DNA of 64,000 nucleotides from Mycosarcoma maydis (taxonomy: Eukaryota > Basidiomycota > Ustilaginomycetes > Ustilaginales), in NCBI RefSeq assembly GCF_000328475.2, contig NC_026481.1:62001-126000 (forward strand), read 5' to 3'. The notes beneath the pieces were generated by a model, which was not told where the DNA came from, did not search any database, and saw only the letters and a program-made list of their open reading frames with translations. Within the stretch, counting starts at the first letter, position 1. Each line of letters opens with the position of its first letter. Position numbers and translations under genes: made by a program. Of this stretch, positions 1 through 9,725 are shown piece by piece.

Positions 1-753
1 GCGGTTGTCCTCGAATACAAATGACGAAGGGTAGCTGCAGTGTGGGAGCAGCAATCGAGGATCCAGAAAGGCGGGTGTCAGAGATCGAATCGGATCGAAT
101 TGGGCCAGGAGCAAGCGTTAAGCAGGCAAAGGTGCAACTTACGCCATGACCATGTTTCGGCCTTCGTCACTACCACGGTATCAGCACAGAAAGCAACAAG
201 ACGCAACGACTTGTCAGCATGTGTTCGCAATTGGCTTGCACAAAACGAGCGATGCAGTTGCAAAGTACGCACGCCATCGGACTGCGACAGTTTCGACAGC
301 TGATCTTGCACGGCACGCTGTGTTCGCTGTGGCGTTGCTGGGTGCTGAAAAAGTCGAGCTGAAGCAGATCGCAATGCTGTGCAAGTCGCACCGACGTCTT
401 GTGGAACAGCGCCGCCCACTGGAACGGCGCCCCGTCCAGGCGTTGGCACTGAGTGCAGTGGCAGTGCTTGGCGTCGATGGGATCGCCGTGGTATTCGAAC
501 TCGACTGTTCGCAGCAAACCACGCCAGAAACATGGTGCGAACGTGATAGTCCGCATAAGTGCATGTGTCAGATGGATTTACTTGCTCTGTCAACTGTCTC
601 CCGGCGGCTCGGATGGATGATGCACCTACGCTTTCCGCACCAACATTGGGCGCGGTACTTGACTTGGAACTCTTCCGACTTCCAAACGTATGGCGGCTGG
701 CAGAAGACACAAAGCAAAGCGGTCAAAAGCGGTCAACCGTCAGATCGCACCAT
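1..753 (-). CDS. GFA/CENP-V (DUF636) domain zinc protein, partial at left edge
   Basis: Not visible as one ORF; I rebuilt it by splicing. Proposed exons on the minus strand: 751-753 (ATG alone, tentative), 630-696, 273-504, 143-169 (27 nt) and 34 to beyond base 1. Introns are about 54, 125, 103 and 108 bp, all GT...AG with consistent phase. The joined protein shows the order expected of the glutathione-dependent formaldehyde-activating-like fold: CWCGK, FEYHGDP, the zinc-binding CHCTQCQ, GAPFQWAALFHK, SCRNCRSPMADEGRN, then a start of the hydrophobic C-terminal strand (YPSSFVFED). The Cys clusters bind structural zinc in this family. Most fungal members have no proven substrate, so formaldehyde activation should not be assumed. 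The domain assignment is firm. The 54-bp first intron and the single-codon first exon are the weakest part, and the 3' end lies outside the window. Confidence 0.72.
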
Positions 754-1728
754 CTCACAACATAGCGCTCGCTCTCTCACACCTTTTGCAGGTACCCTTC
801 CTCGCGACCACCCTTGCTAGCCGGGATGTCGCCCTTCCAACCAGCTGTTGTGCAAAGCCAACCATTCAGAGCACGCGGCGTCAGTCACGAGTATGGATCC
901 TGAGTCCAGAGCGCGCGCTCAGAGAATTCGCGTGGGAAGCGTTGCTCACTGTTGGGAGGCTTGCTCAGCTGGTGTCCTTGGCTGCTCTGCGCGCCGCTGT
1001 TTCGATCAGCGCTGCTGCGGTAATCGTTGCTGTTCTGACTCGGCATGGTGGACAAAGACGCTTGCTGTGGCGAAGCCAGGTTGACTCGAGATGGAACAAC
1101 AGCGTTGGTGTGAGTGCGGAGGCAAGCGTTGGGCGAGCAAAGTGCAAAACGTCGTCGAACGCAATGCAATCACGAATGCAGAAGAACGAACAGCAAGTCA
1201 CGAGTGTCGAGACAAGAAGCTAGCTGTATGCTCCACCTCACATAGCGAAGATCAGTACTTCCAAACTCGAGAGCCAGCAAGCAGCAGGCGACGTGATTAT
1301 ATCGGCTCGTTAGGCACAAGCACGAAACCCCGCATCCGCGAAGCAGCAAGTCTCGCAACTTGGGCATAATCATCGCCGACAAACGGCCACGCAGGAAGGA
1401 ATGGCGGCGACGCTTCTGCTCACATCATCACACTGAGCCACCGACGCCAGAAGCTGAGTGTTCACGCAGCTGAACCGCATGTCGCGTGACAGCCTATGCA
1501 GCTGAACCTTGTGAAATGGAACTCCAGAAGCGAGCAGCAGCCGAACCATAGGTGGAGCAAACATCAGTCATCAATGGCAAAACGAATTCTCGATCTCGAA
1601 TCACACATGCCGCACCGGCTCGCATACGTTGACACATCCATCCCATCCATCCTTTCCACTTCCGCGAGAAGAAAACGTCAGCAAGGTCCAGAAGCAGGAC
1701 ACAAAAGGGTGACCTGCCAAAAAAGAAT
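754..1728. other. Intergenic, no gene recognised
   Basis: Several overlapping short ORFs exist on both strands, but none shows a domain, a plausible splice structure or coding-like composition. It separates the GFA-like gene start from the tRNA. I see no repeat arrays of the 7-bp type here, in contrast to the region after 5.6 kb. Confidence 0.5.
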
Positions 1729-1838
1729 TGCTCCGTACTGGGCTCGAACCAGTGACCTTCCGTTGTTAATATTAGACTCAGCAGAACTGAGGCACCGTGT
1801 ATTAGACGGATGCGATAATCCAACTACGCTAACGAAGC
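1729..1838 (-). tRNA. tRNA-Ile (anticodon AAT), with a 35-nt intron
   Basis: On the minus strand a full cloverleaf can be drawn. The acceptor GCTTCGT pairs with ACGGAGC (one G-T pair). There is a D-arm, an anticodon stem TCCGT/ACGGA, and a T-arm ACTGG/CCAGT with the loop TTCGAGC; the discriminator base is A. The anticodon loop reads CTAATA before the interruption, so positions 34-36 are AAT (inosine-modified in eukaryotes, reading isoleucine codons). The intron (1765-1799) starts after position 37, the canonical place, and contains ATATT, which could pair with the anticodon. A run of T on the minus strand just past the 3' end (1721-1727 region) fits a Pol III terminator. Mature length is about 75 nt. 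The tRNA call is solid; the amino-acid identity rests on the anticodon alone, since the acceptor does not begin GG as in yeast tRNA-Ile(AAU). Confidence 0.85.
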
Positions 1839-2246
1839 GGTGGAAAAGATGTTTAGAATTTGTATTTATATACACCTCCATACTTTAATTTGGAAGCACT
1901 CACGACAGACGCCAGGTCGGAGTCAAGACATTGGACATTTGCGGTATGAGGTTAGGCGCTGAAAGACCATTCATGTTTCTTCATAGCCAGATACTTGTCA
2001 GAGACGCCGCATAGCCTTGAACGTGATTTATAATAAACAACGGAACGGCTACTTGGCGCTATCATCGCAAGTTACTCAAGAGTGTGTAGTCTCGTTTCAG
2101 GTAAAGAACAAACACAGCGCAGCGACGAGATGGGGCTTGCTCGCTCTCCTCCGTCCTGCAGGCCACATTCTAACAAGCACTGGTGTTGTATTTCATGGCG
2201 ATGTACGCGCCAACTGATCTATCGACATGAGGCGGAAATTGCCGAT

Positions 2247-3235
2247 TTAAAGAGCCGAAGCACCGGTGATAATGTCGACCAAATCGTTAGTGATAGCGGC
2301 CTGTCGACCACGGTTGTAGATCATGTTGAGCGACGAGATCATGTCACCGGCATTCTTGGAGGCGTTGTCCATGGCGTTTCGCTTCGAGTTGATCTCAGAG
2401 GCGTGACCCTCGACCAAAGCAGCGTAGATGGCGTTAGCAAAGGAGAACTCGGCAAGATCCTTGGTGACATCGTCCTCCTGCTCGTACAGCTTGAACTGGG
2501 GGGCATTTCGCAGAGCGTCCTCCGAGTAGACCTCCATGACGTCCGACTCGAACGAGAGAGCCGAGACGTACTTGTTGTAGATAAGGTTGACCTTGTCAAA
2601 CTTGATGCCAGACTTGATGATCTGGTCGGCGATGGCCGAGGCATCGGCAAACGTGGGAACGTCCTTGCCGATCTGGTTGAATGAGAGGGCAAGGTTCTTG
2701 GGCAAAGCACGACCGAGCTGAGCCTTGGACTTTTCACCTAGAACCACAACGGCGGGACCCTCGGAAGAGGAGGCGTCTCCAGCGGAAGCGCCAATCTTGA
2801 GGAACTCAGCCTTGGTGCGCTTGGTGACGGACGAGTGAATACCGCCGCAAAGACCCTTGTCCGAGGAAACAACGATGAACAGCTGACGTCCACCTTCAGG
2901 AGCAACGGCCTCGGAGTTGGTGAAGATTTCTGTGTTGATGCAGCAGAACGTATGCGTCGTTTAGCGCCAAATTGTGACGTGATGTAATGGTCGGCTAAAG
3001 AAGATCGGTGAAAAACTTACCAGTGTTGGCAGCACCGTAAGCCTTGGCAGCAGCCATGGCACGCTGAGCCTTGTTGAGCTTGGTGGAGGCAATCATCTTC
3101 ATGGACTGTGGTTTGTAACAAAAGGTAGCAGACGAACGAGCACATAACAAAGAGTCGAGTCAGACACAGGTGTTCGAGGTATGTGTACAGAAGCAATGGA
3201 TGAGGCGGAGGCTGTGTATGTGTGTATGTGTGTGT

Positions 3236-3301
<66 letters not shown>

Positions 3302-3609
3302 CGCTGAGTGGGTCGGAGTGACTGTGCGTGTTGGTTGTTGGTTGGTTGGTGGTTGGATGCTGAATTTGACGTCGAACAGTCCCGATGCGTGTTTGAATTT
3401 CAAGTGGTGGTTGGTCGAACGGCATGTGGATAACCTACCTTTGTGATCTTCTCAATGTTCTTGACCGACTTGATTCGCTGTTCGGTCTCACGAAGAGGAG
3501 CAGGCTGAGCCGAGGAAGAGTGGAAGCCGGCACGAGCTGCAATGGCGACAGGAGCAGCCGAGTTGAGCGCCATCATGGCGGGGCGGGCAGCACGAGGAAG
3601 CATCGCCAT
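2247..3609 (-). CDS. ATP3: Mitochondrial F1-ATP synthase subunit gamma
   Basis: Central rotor stalk of the F1 sector, turning inside the alpha3beta3 head. Exons on the minus strand are 3439-3609, 3021-3105 and 2247-2929; splicing is GT...AG and in phase, giving 312 residues, normal for the family. The N-terminus (MAMLPRAARP..., rich in R, A, M and lacking acidic residues, then AGFHSS) is a mitochondrial presequence. The family's N-terminal helix spans the first splice (KNIEKITK then SMKMIASTKL). The conserved SSDKGLCGGIHS is in exon 3 and the C-terminal helix reads RQAAITNDLVDIITGA. The start at 3609 (CAAAATGGCG context) is preferred over the in-frame upstream TTG. Intron 1 (3106-3438) carries a long GT microsatellite. 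It is divergent from the eIF2 beta gene. Confidence 0.95.
3213..3299. repeat. (GT)n microsatellite inside the ATP3 intron
   Basis: Nearly pure GT dinucleotides with a few TATG interruptions fill the middle of the first intron of the ATP synthase gamma gene. On the gene's own strand it reads (CA)n. Any ORF translated from it (His/Thr or Cys/Val repeats) is an artefact. Confidence 0.95.
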
Positions 3610-4530
3610 TTTGAAGGACAATTAAGCGAAAGGGGGTAGGAAAAGATGGTGGATGAAGGGAGGATGTTGATAGTGGAACGACGACGACGACGACGACGAA
3701 GGCCAAATCTCCAAAACGACCGAATCGAGATTGTGACTTCTCAGAGAGGCACCAGGCGGGCAAGGCGGGAGAGAGTGACGCTTTGGCACTGCGACGGTTC
3801 TTCTCACGTTGGACTTGAACTTTCTGTCTCTTTTTTTTGGCACACACCCTCGCAGTCTTGTCTCTGCTCTTTGGTTTACTCACAACTGTGGCTCCTGCGT
3901 CGACCGTGTTCTGAATTCGGTTCCGGCTTTTTCCTCTGCTTGGTTGTTCGTGCTTGAATGAATTTCGGCTTGAACTCAGTCAATCAGTCGACTTGAATTC
4001 TCGCTCGCGCCCGAAAATCGATCACGAATTCAGCCTGCACGTCCTTTGGTATTGCACCCGGCGCGTGCCTGTACAGGAAAGGCAATCACGAATGAAAACA
4101 TAATCAACTTCCAAAGAATTCGTGAATGTCTCGTGCGAATGAAGTTGGACTGGCCATGACCAATTCACGCTTCACATTCGTGATTGATTCGTGATTCACG
4201 ATTGCGATGCGCGTACGGCTTTTCTTCTCGCCTTTTTTTTTTTTTTTCCTCTTCTTTCACTGTTAGCAAAAGGCAAAGCTGAGTCGTGTGGTGGTGCTTG
4301 GAAGCGTCTGCTGTTCTGACTCGGACATTCAATGCCATCATCCTCGTCATCACGCCTCTCGTCGCTTCTTGCCCCTCTCCATCATCCTCGACCCTCAAAT
4401 CACGACACACAGCGCATCTTTTCATCCCACTTGGGCATACCGCACCACACCAAGCACTCGCGCTCTACCGCTTCTCACACATCCTTTCGACTGGCTCGAT
4501 TTCCATCACACTTCTCTTTCCTCTTCCACC
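3610..4530. promoter_or_regulatory. Divergent promoter region of ATP3 and eIF2 beta
   Basis: About 0.9 kb separates the two start codons, so both promoters and 5' UTRs must lie here. The side next to eIF2 beta is strongly pyrimidine-rich (about 4370-4530), as is common just upstream of fungal start codons. Between 4080 and 4205 there are several TTCGTGA/TCACGAA-type motifs. I cannot place a TATA box or a transcription-factor site with confidence. Confidence 0.5.
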
Positions 4531-5582
4531 ATGTCTGACGCCGATACACTCCACAATGCCGCTTCCTCCGCTGCGCCAGTAGAACAGAAAAACGATTCTG
4601 CAGACCTCTTCGGAGGAATGAAGAAGAAGAAGAAAGACAAGAAGAAGCTCGACCTCGACCTCGACCTTGACCTCGACGAGGAAGACAACCAGGAGGACAC
4701 CGCCGATGCCGAGCAGTCCAACGCAGCAGCCGCGGAGGACGATGAGCTCAACGTGAGTAACCTTGCATCTCGCTGCTCATCTTGAAACCATCGCTGACAT
4801 GTTTCTTCATATTTGTGCACCCTATCATTATACCTCGCCTTGCCCGCTTCCAGTTTGGCGAGTTGAAGAAGAAGAAGAAATCCAAGAAGAAGGTCGCACT
4901 CGACCTAGACGCCTTCGAAAAGGAAATCGGCGAGGCCGATGATCAAGCAGACGATGGAGCAGAGCCCACCAACGATGCATACGCCGACGTGGATGACGAG
5001 GAACTCGGCGAGAATCCTTTTGCTCAAGACGAAGTAGACGACATCGACGCAGCGCCAAAAGATGACTCGATTGAAGCATGGCAGGGCACAGACCGCGATT
5101 ACACATACCAGGAGCTCCTCGGCCGCGTCTTCAAGACGCTTCGTGCACAGAACCCCGCCCTCTCCGGCGACAAGAAGAAGTTCACCATGGTCCCGCCTCA
5201 GGTCGCCCGAGATGGTTCCAAAAAGACCGTATTTGCCAACGTCGTCGACATTTGCAAGCGTATGCACCGTCAGCCAGAGCACGTCATCCAGTTCCTCTTC
5301 GCTGAGTTGGGTACCATTGGTTCCGTCGACGGCTCCCAACGTCTCGTCATCCGTGGTCGTTTCCAGCCCAAGCAGATCGAAAACGTTCTTCGAAGATACA
5401 TCACCGAGTACGTCATTTGCAAGACTTGCAAGCGTCCAGAGACCAAACTCACAAAGGAGAACCGTATTTTCTTTGTCACCTGCGAAAAATGTGGTTCTCA
5501 GCGTTCCGTCAGTGCTATCAAGAGCGGTTTCCAGGCTCAAACTGGCAAGCGTTCAAAGACTAGGGCTGCTGCAGGTGCGTAA
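4531..5582 (+). CDS. SUI3: Translation initiation factor eIF2 subunit beta
   Basis: Part of the eIF2 GTPase complex that brings initiator Met-tRNA to the 40S ribosome; cytosolic. Two exons, 4531-4752 and 4854-5582, joined at a GTGAGT...CCAG intron in phase 0, give 316 residues. The N-terminal half carries two lysine blocks ([10 protein letters not shown] and [10 protein letters not shown]) separated by acidic stretches. In eIF2 beta these K-boxes bind the eIF2B epsilon and eIF5 C-termini; yeast has three, and only two are clear here. The C-terminal half has the conserved alpha/beta domain ([23 protein letters not shown]) and a zinc ribbon made of CKTC and CEKC. The ATG at 4531 follows a pyrimidine-rich leader in a CCACC context. 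Confidence 0.96.
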
Positions 5583-5927
5583 ATGCCGGACCGCCCAACG
5601 AATCGCCCCGCCGGCTCATCACCATAACAGCCAACCATCGTTGCCAGCTGCTGCCTACTATCGCATACAGCCTACACTCATTGCATGTTCATTCCGACAT
5701 CTGTATTTGTTCATTCATTCCCCGCATGGTCTCGAGTTTCGCTCATGTGCAATGGTGACTGCGTCTTTTTGTGCTTATTCGCTTCACTTGGTCTTAAGAG
5801 TCAAAGCGTTGACAGGTTGCTGAGCCAGCAAGCCTGTTACAAGAACACACAACCACATCGAGCTGTGATCCACGGCTGCTGAGTTCGCGGTCTAGACAAC
5901 TATGCCAAGCGATGCTTGTGTGCCATC

Positions 5928-5951
5928 ATTCATGATTCACGATTCGTGATT
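5928..5951. repeat. 7-bp motif array, ATT family
   Basis: Four ATT triplets with exact 7-bp periodicity, separated by CATG, CACG and CGTG in that order. The core flips orientation (CACG versus CGTG) while the flanking triplet does not, so this is not a simple tandem repeat of one heptamer nor a plain palindrome. Confidence 0.85.
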
Positions 5952-6894
5952 GCTGGGATGCGATTTCTGCAAAGCACTTGTACCATTGTCTCACGAGCTT
6001 GTTGACCCTGTCCGAGCAGCGAAATGAGAAGTCTGCCAGCGGCACGTTCTCTACCGCACAGAACGCACCGCCAAGCTCGTCATGCTTCCGGCAGGTTAGG
6101 AATCACGAATGTCGATAGCTTGCCATGCTCCTTATCTGCCAAAACGCAACGCAGTCCCGCTGGAACCGCGGCGAGCTCAGTCTTCTTCGGAGTCCCACGG
6201 AATAAGGGTAGCAGCGTGCAAAATCGGGTCCGGACAGCTTGCTTATGTCCCTTCGAATCACTAGTCACGAGTGTGGCTCGACTCCATTGGACCTTTCATC
6301 GTCGACTGAACCGACAATATTGACGCCAGCAGCTGCAATGTAGCACTGTTCCGGTAAACTGTTCATGTGCCTTCCAATCCGACAACAAAGCGCTACTCAG
6401 ACCGGCGATAGCAGCGAGGGTTGCCGGGTGAGACAAGCACGAGTCTCGCCAGCTGGCACCTGCTATTGCTTAGACGGTGCACACTATAACTGCATTCATG
6501 ATTAGCTTTACCGCGGCTGCAAATATCGTCCCACAGGCGACTCTTCGCCATCGACGGAACGTCCGTCGAGCAAAGAAGGACGCCTATAAGGTGCTCAGCC
6601 CAGCTTTAGAGATGGCTCTTGTCGAGCGCACCAGCCGTCGTTCCTGTAGCAGCTTTCCTGTGGCACAAACAAGAATCCTGAATACAGGCGTGTGCACAGC
6701 AAGTCTCAAGTGTGTTTGCTGGTCGCCATCAGCCCTTCGATATCTTAAGAGCGGCTACAGGTGTTCCTCCTGCGGCACGCCTCGACACGTTCGAATTTAT
6801 GATTACCGGTCTTGCTTTCTGAATAGCCACACTGTGGAGAGACACAGGTTTTACCCCTAAGCCACCCTCGTATTCCATCGTGCAAGCCTCACCG

Positions 6895-6918
6895 AGTCAT
6901 GAGTCATGAGTCATGAGT
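6895..6918. repeat. 7-bp motif array, AGT family
   Basis: Four AGT triplets separated by three CATG cores, period 7. It has the same architecture as the ATT arrays but a different triplet, showing that the triplet is site-specific rather than part of a fixed repeat unit. Confidence 0.85.
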
Positions 6919-7126
6919 GGCTCGGGTTGGTCCAGCCGGTGGGGCTTCGAAGCATGAAGTCACGAGTCGATACAGAGCAATTTGTTGAAGCCCAATTCAC
7001 GATTAGCAACGGAACTCGCGTCAGCCGTCGATTCATGATTCGTGATTGTCTGTCGTCACCATTCACGATTCATGATTGGTCTCTTTCACTTGTCAATCAC
7101 GAATCTCCCTCGTTGGTCTCTCTCGC

Positions 7127-7447
7127 TCGTTTGGCTGCTGGCCCTTAACTCACGACTCGTGACTCACTCGTCCATCTCACGTGCTCGCTCGCTCGTTGGC
7201 TTAGATTAATTTATTGTATCCATGATTGTATCGACAACAACTGTGGCGCATTGAGCTGTATGTTGGGACCGGTTGATTATGATTGATGGGGGGTGGTTGC
7301 TCATCGGAAGCCGCCCCAGCAACCACCCAAGGTAGCTCCCCCTGAAGAGTCACCCGAGCAAGGACCACCAGTTGATTATGATTCATGATTGATGGGGGGT
7401 GGTTCCGAAGACGACTTTTTTCCTTTTTTCACGATATATTTTAGATG
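7127..7447 (+). repeat. Dispersed repeat R, copy 1
   Basis: Shares about 320 bp of clear similarity with 16225-16555, including TTTGGCTGCTGGCCC, TTGGCTTAGATTAATTTATT, ACCGGTTGAT, GGGTGGTTGCTCATCG and the right-hand GGTGGTTCC...GACGA...TTTTTCC. Partial similarity to 12560-12715. It is probably a non-autonomous mobile-element or LTR fragment; I see no coding capacity. Relative to copy 2 it carries a 14-bp insertion of the ACT/CACG/ACT/CGTG/ACT type near 7150. Confidence 0.7.
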
Positions 7448-8178
7448 GGGCGGCCGGCCTCACAAAAACCTCACTGGCGAAGACGTTCTAGATCTCTTCG
7501 ATCTTGCCAGTATCGGTGTTCCGACACACGAGGAGTCATAGTTGGCTCCTCTAGTGCTGGAAGTCCTAAGCGAGGTCAGTAGCCTTGGAACGGTTGATGG
7601 TGCATTAACGATTGTGACTGCGTTCCAGAACCGACCTTGGAGGCACGACCTCATACACGATACCTCAAGGCACACAAAGTCCCGGGTAAGACTGACAGGC
7701 ATGAGGTGCGAGTCACGACTCCTGCAAGGCCCGAGAAGACCCCCTGCACTTCCTTCTCTGCGACAATCTCGCCCTTTCATGAAATGAGCTCAAGGTGTTC
7801 TTCGCAAGGTTGGTCACCTGAACAGAAACCAGCGCCTCACAACCTTCAGATCGAGTCTAAACGAGCCCAAGTCGTGAGTTCCTTCTGTCGATGGCAACTA
7901 CCTTCGTGCGAGGTTCGCAGCGCATGGGTCAGCGCAGACGCCGATCATTGACCACAATCGTGAATCCCCACCTCCTCCCCTTCGTCAACTACTCTTGACC
8001 TGAAAGCGACACATGATATCCTCATTTTATATAGTTACGTTATCACGAATCGTGAATAATGAATCATGAATTTATGACAAACAAGCCCACAGCATAAAAA
8101 GGCCTCGACTCGCGACTGTTTTGCCAGTCACGAGTCATGAGTTTGTAACGTTGGTGGCCACCAACGTCCTCTTCTTGG
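7448..8178. other. Intergenic, no gene recognised
   Basis: Between dispersed repeat R and LTR copy A. Frames around 7540-7790 stay open for 80-105 codons on both strands without any recognisable domain, and I do not call them. Motif arrays of the TCACGAATCGTGAAT kind occur at about 8043-8070. Confidence 0.5.
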
Positions 8179-8765
8179 TGTAGAATATTCCAATTCTTGG
8201 TGAATCTTTAGCGGGCGCTAGATGATCGAAGTCTCCCTTTCCTTAGAGAGGCGAGTTGGGACTGAGTAGTGGTCGAGAATGGTTTGGAATGTATTTGGAT
8301 AGTGTGAATTGGACAAGGGACTAACTACAAAGTGTGAGCGTTCCCTCTGTGTTTATGTACATGAGTCGACTGGAGTATCCTACATGAGCTTCTCCCTATA
8401 CGTCGCCTGCTCATACAACTGACTAGCTGTGGCCACAACTGGCCAGATGCGTGAGTCTGTTCTCTTTCAGGTTCTATCACTTGGTGCGAGTCGTGAGTCT
8501 GTAGCCAACGGCATATTCCCACAGTCGTCCAGCAACTTGTGTGAATTTACCCTGGGCTTCTCGCTACCAGCGCTATGTTATGGACCGGGTAAAACCCCGG
8601 CGTTCTGAGACACCTACTCGTACCCGTCCGGTGACTGAGAGGGTTGCGGACATTCCGCGAGCTTACTCGTTCCCATCCGGTCACTCATGTGTACCGTTTG
8701 GGTAACTGCAAGGGCTGCATGATTGTGGGCGATCAGACTAAACGCCAATCGTAGATATTCTAACA
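8179..8765 (-). mobile_element. Ty1/copia-type solo LTR, copy A (inverted)
   Basis: Read on the minus strand it begins TGTTAGAATATC and ends GGAATATTCTACA, so it has TG...CA termini with an imperfect inverted repeat. It aligns along its length to the 5' LTR of the copia insertion at 9726-10477 but lacks that copy's 77-bp GC-rich tandem. No internal region is attached on either side, so it is a solo LTR. The flanking pentamers (CTTGG and TAGAA) do not match, so the target duplication has been lost or one boundary is misplaced. It mostly lacks the 7-bp insertions and serves as a good reference for the unmodified sequence. Confidence 0.8.
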
Positions 8766-8963
8766 TAGAAGAACCGTCTTCTAACAAATCATGAGTATAT
8801 GCTACGGGCATAACATGCGTTACGCTGTGTCCCTAAAGCATTCATGATTGCGGGCATTAGTTTCTGATATTCGTGATTGTGTCTCGCTGCTTGAGGCGAC
8901 GATTTGCGATCCATTCGTGATTAAATCTATGCATACACGCTCATGATTCACGATTCGTAATTT

Positions 8964-9655
8964 TGTTAGAATATCTGCAATTCGTGATTGGAGCTTAGTC
9001 TGATCGTCCACAATCACGAATCGTAAATCATTCACGATTCATGATCCCTCCTGTCACCCGACCGGGACACATGAGTGACCAGACGGGAACGAGTCTATCC
9101 TCAACAATTTCATCTCCCCGACGGGAACGAGAACCACAAATTATCCTCAACAATCAAATTCACTGATTTACCCGACGGGAACGGGCAAGCCCGCGGTATG
9201 TCCGCAATCGTAAATATGCCCGCAAGTAACGTAGCTCACCAGAGTCGTGAGTCAAGAGTTTCCACGATTCATGTCACAGCGCTGGTAGTGAGAAGCCCAG
9301 AGTAGATTCACGATTCACACAAGTCGCTGGACGACTGTGGGAATATGCCGTTGGCTACAGACTCGCACCAAGTGGTGGAACCTGACAGATAACAGACTCA
9401 TGTATCTGGCCAGTTGTGGCCACGGCTAGTCAGCTGTATGAGGAGGCGACGTATAGGGAGAAACTCATGTAGGATACTCCAGTCAGCTCATGTACATAAA
9501 CACAGAGGCGCTCACACTTTGTAGTTAGTCCCTTGTCCAATTCACACTATCCAAATACATTCCAGACCATTCTCGACCACTACTCAGTCCCAACTCGCCT
9601 CTCTAAGGAAAGGGAGACTTCGATCATCTAGCGCCCGCTAAAGATTCACCAAAAT
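8964..9655 (+). mobile_element. Ty1/copia-type LTR, copy B (degraded)
   Basis: Starts TGTTAGAATATCTGCAATTC like copy C and can be followed through the shared blocks (GCGCTGGTAG...AGCCCAGAG, GGCCAGTTGTGGCCA, CTCTCTAAGGAAAGGGAG) to about 9655, where similarity ends. It carries two precise 7-bp insertions relative to copies A and C: near 8980 (ATT to ATT-CGTG-ATT) and at 9307-9316 (ATT to ATT-CACG-ATT). Confidence 0.75.
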
Positions 9656-9720
9656 CTCAATAATCCACCCCTTTTCAGGGAACATGTCGGAGAAAAACAT
9701 GATTCACGATTGCACGAGGA

Positions 9721-9725
9721 CAGCC
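9721..9725 (+). repeat. Target-site duplication, left (CAGCC)
   Basis: The five bases before the 5' LTR read CAGCC and recur directly after the 3' LTR at 11894-11898. Five base pairs is the usual target duplication for Ty1/copia elements. Confidence 0.8.

Larger units (their letters stand above)
5583..7126. other. Intergenic, decayed sequence with 7-bp motif arrays
   Basis: No convincing gene. Short ORFs lack domains. It contains clear arrays of the 7-bp insertion motif: 5928-5951 (four ATT triplets separated by CATG, CACG, CGTG), 6895-6918 (four AGT triplets separated by three CATG), and looser ones near 7030-7075. This marks the beginning of the repeat-rich block that continues to about 17.3 kb. 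Confidence 0.6.

Noticed and set aside
2082..2684. A 200-codon plus frame over the ATP synthase gamma gene
   Set aside because: Antisense shadow of exon 3.
3017..3425. His/Thr-repeat ORFs
   Set aside because: Translation of the GT microsatellite inside the ATP3 intron.
5928..5951. Interpreting the motif arrays as simple palindromic transcription-factor sites
   Set aside because: The core flips while the triplet does not, and LTR comparisons show discrete 7-bp insertions, which a conserved binding site would not explain; binding as a side effect remains possible.
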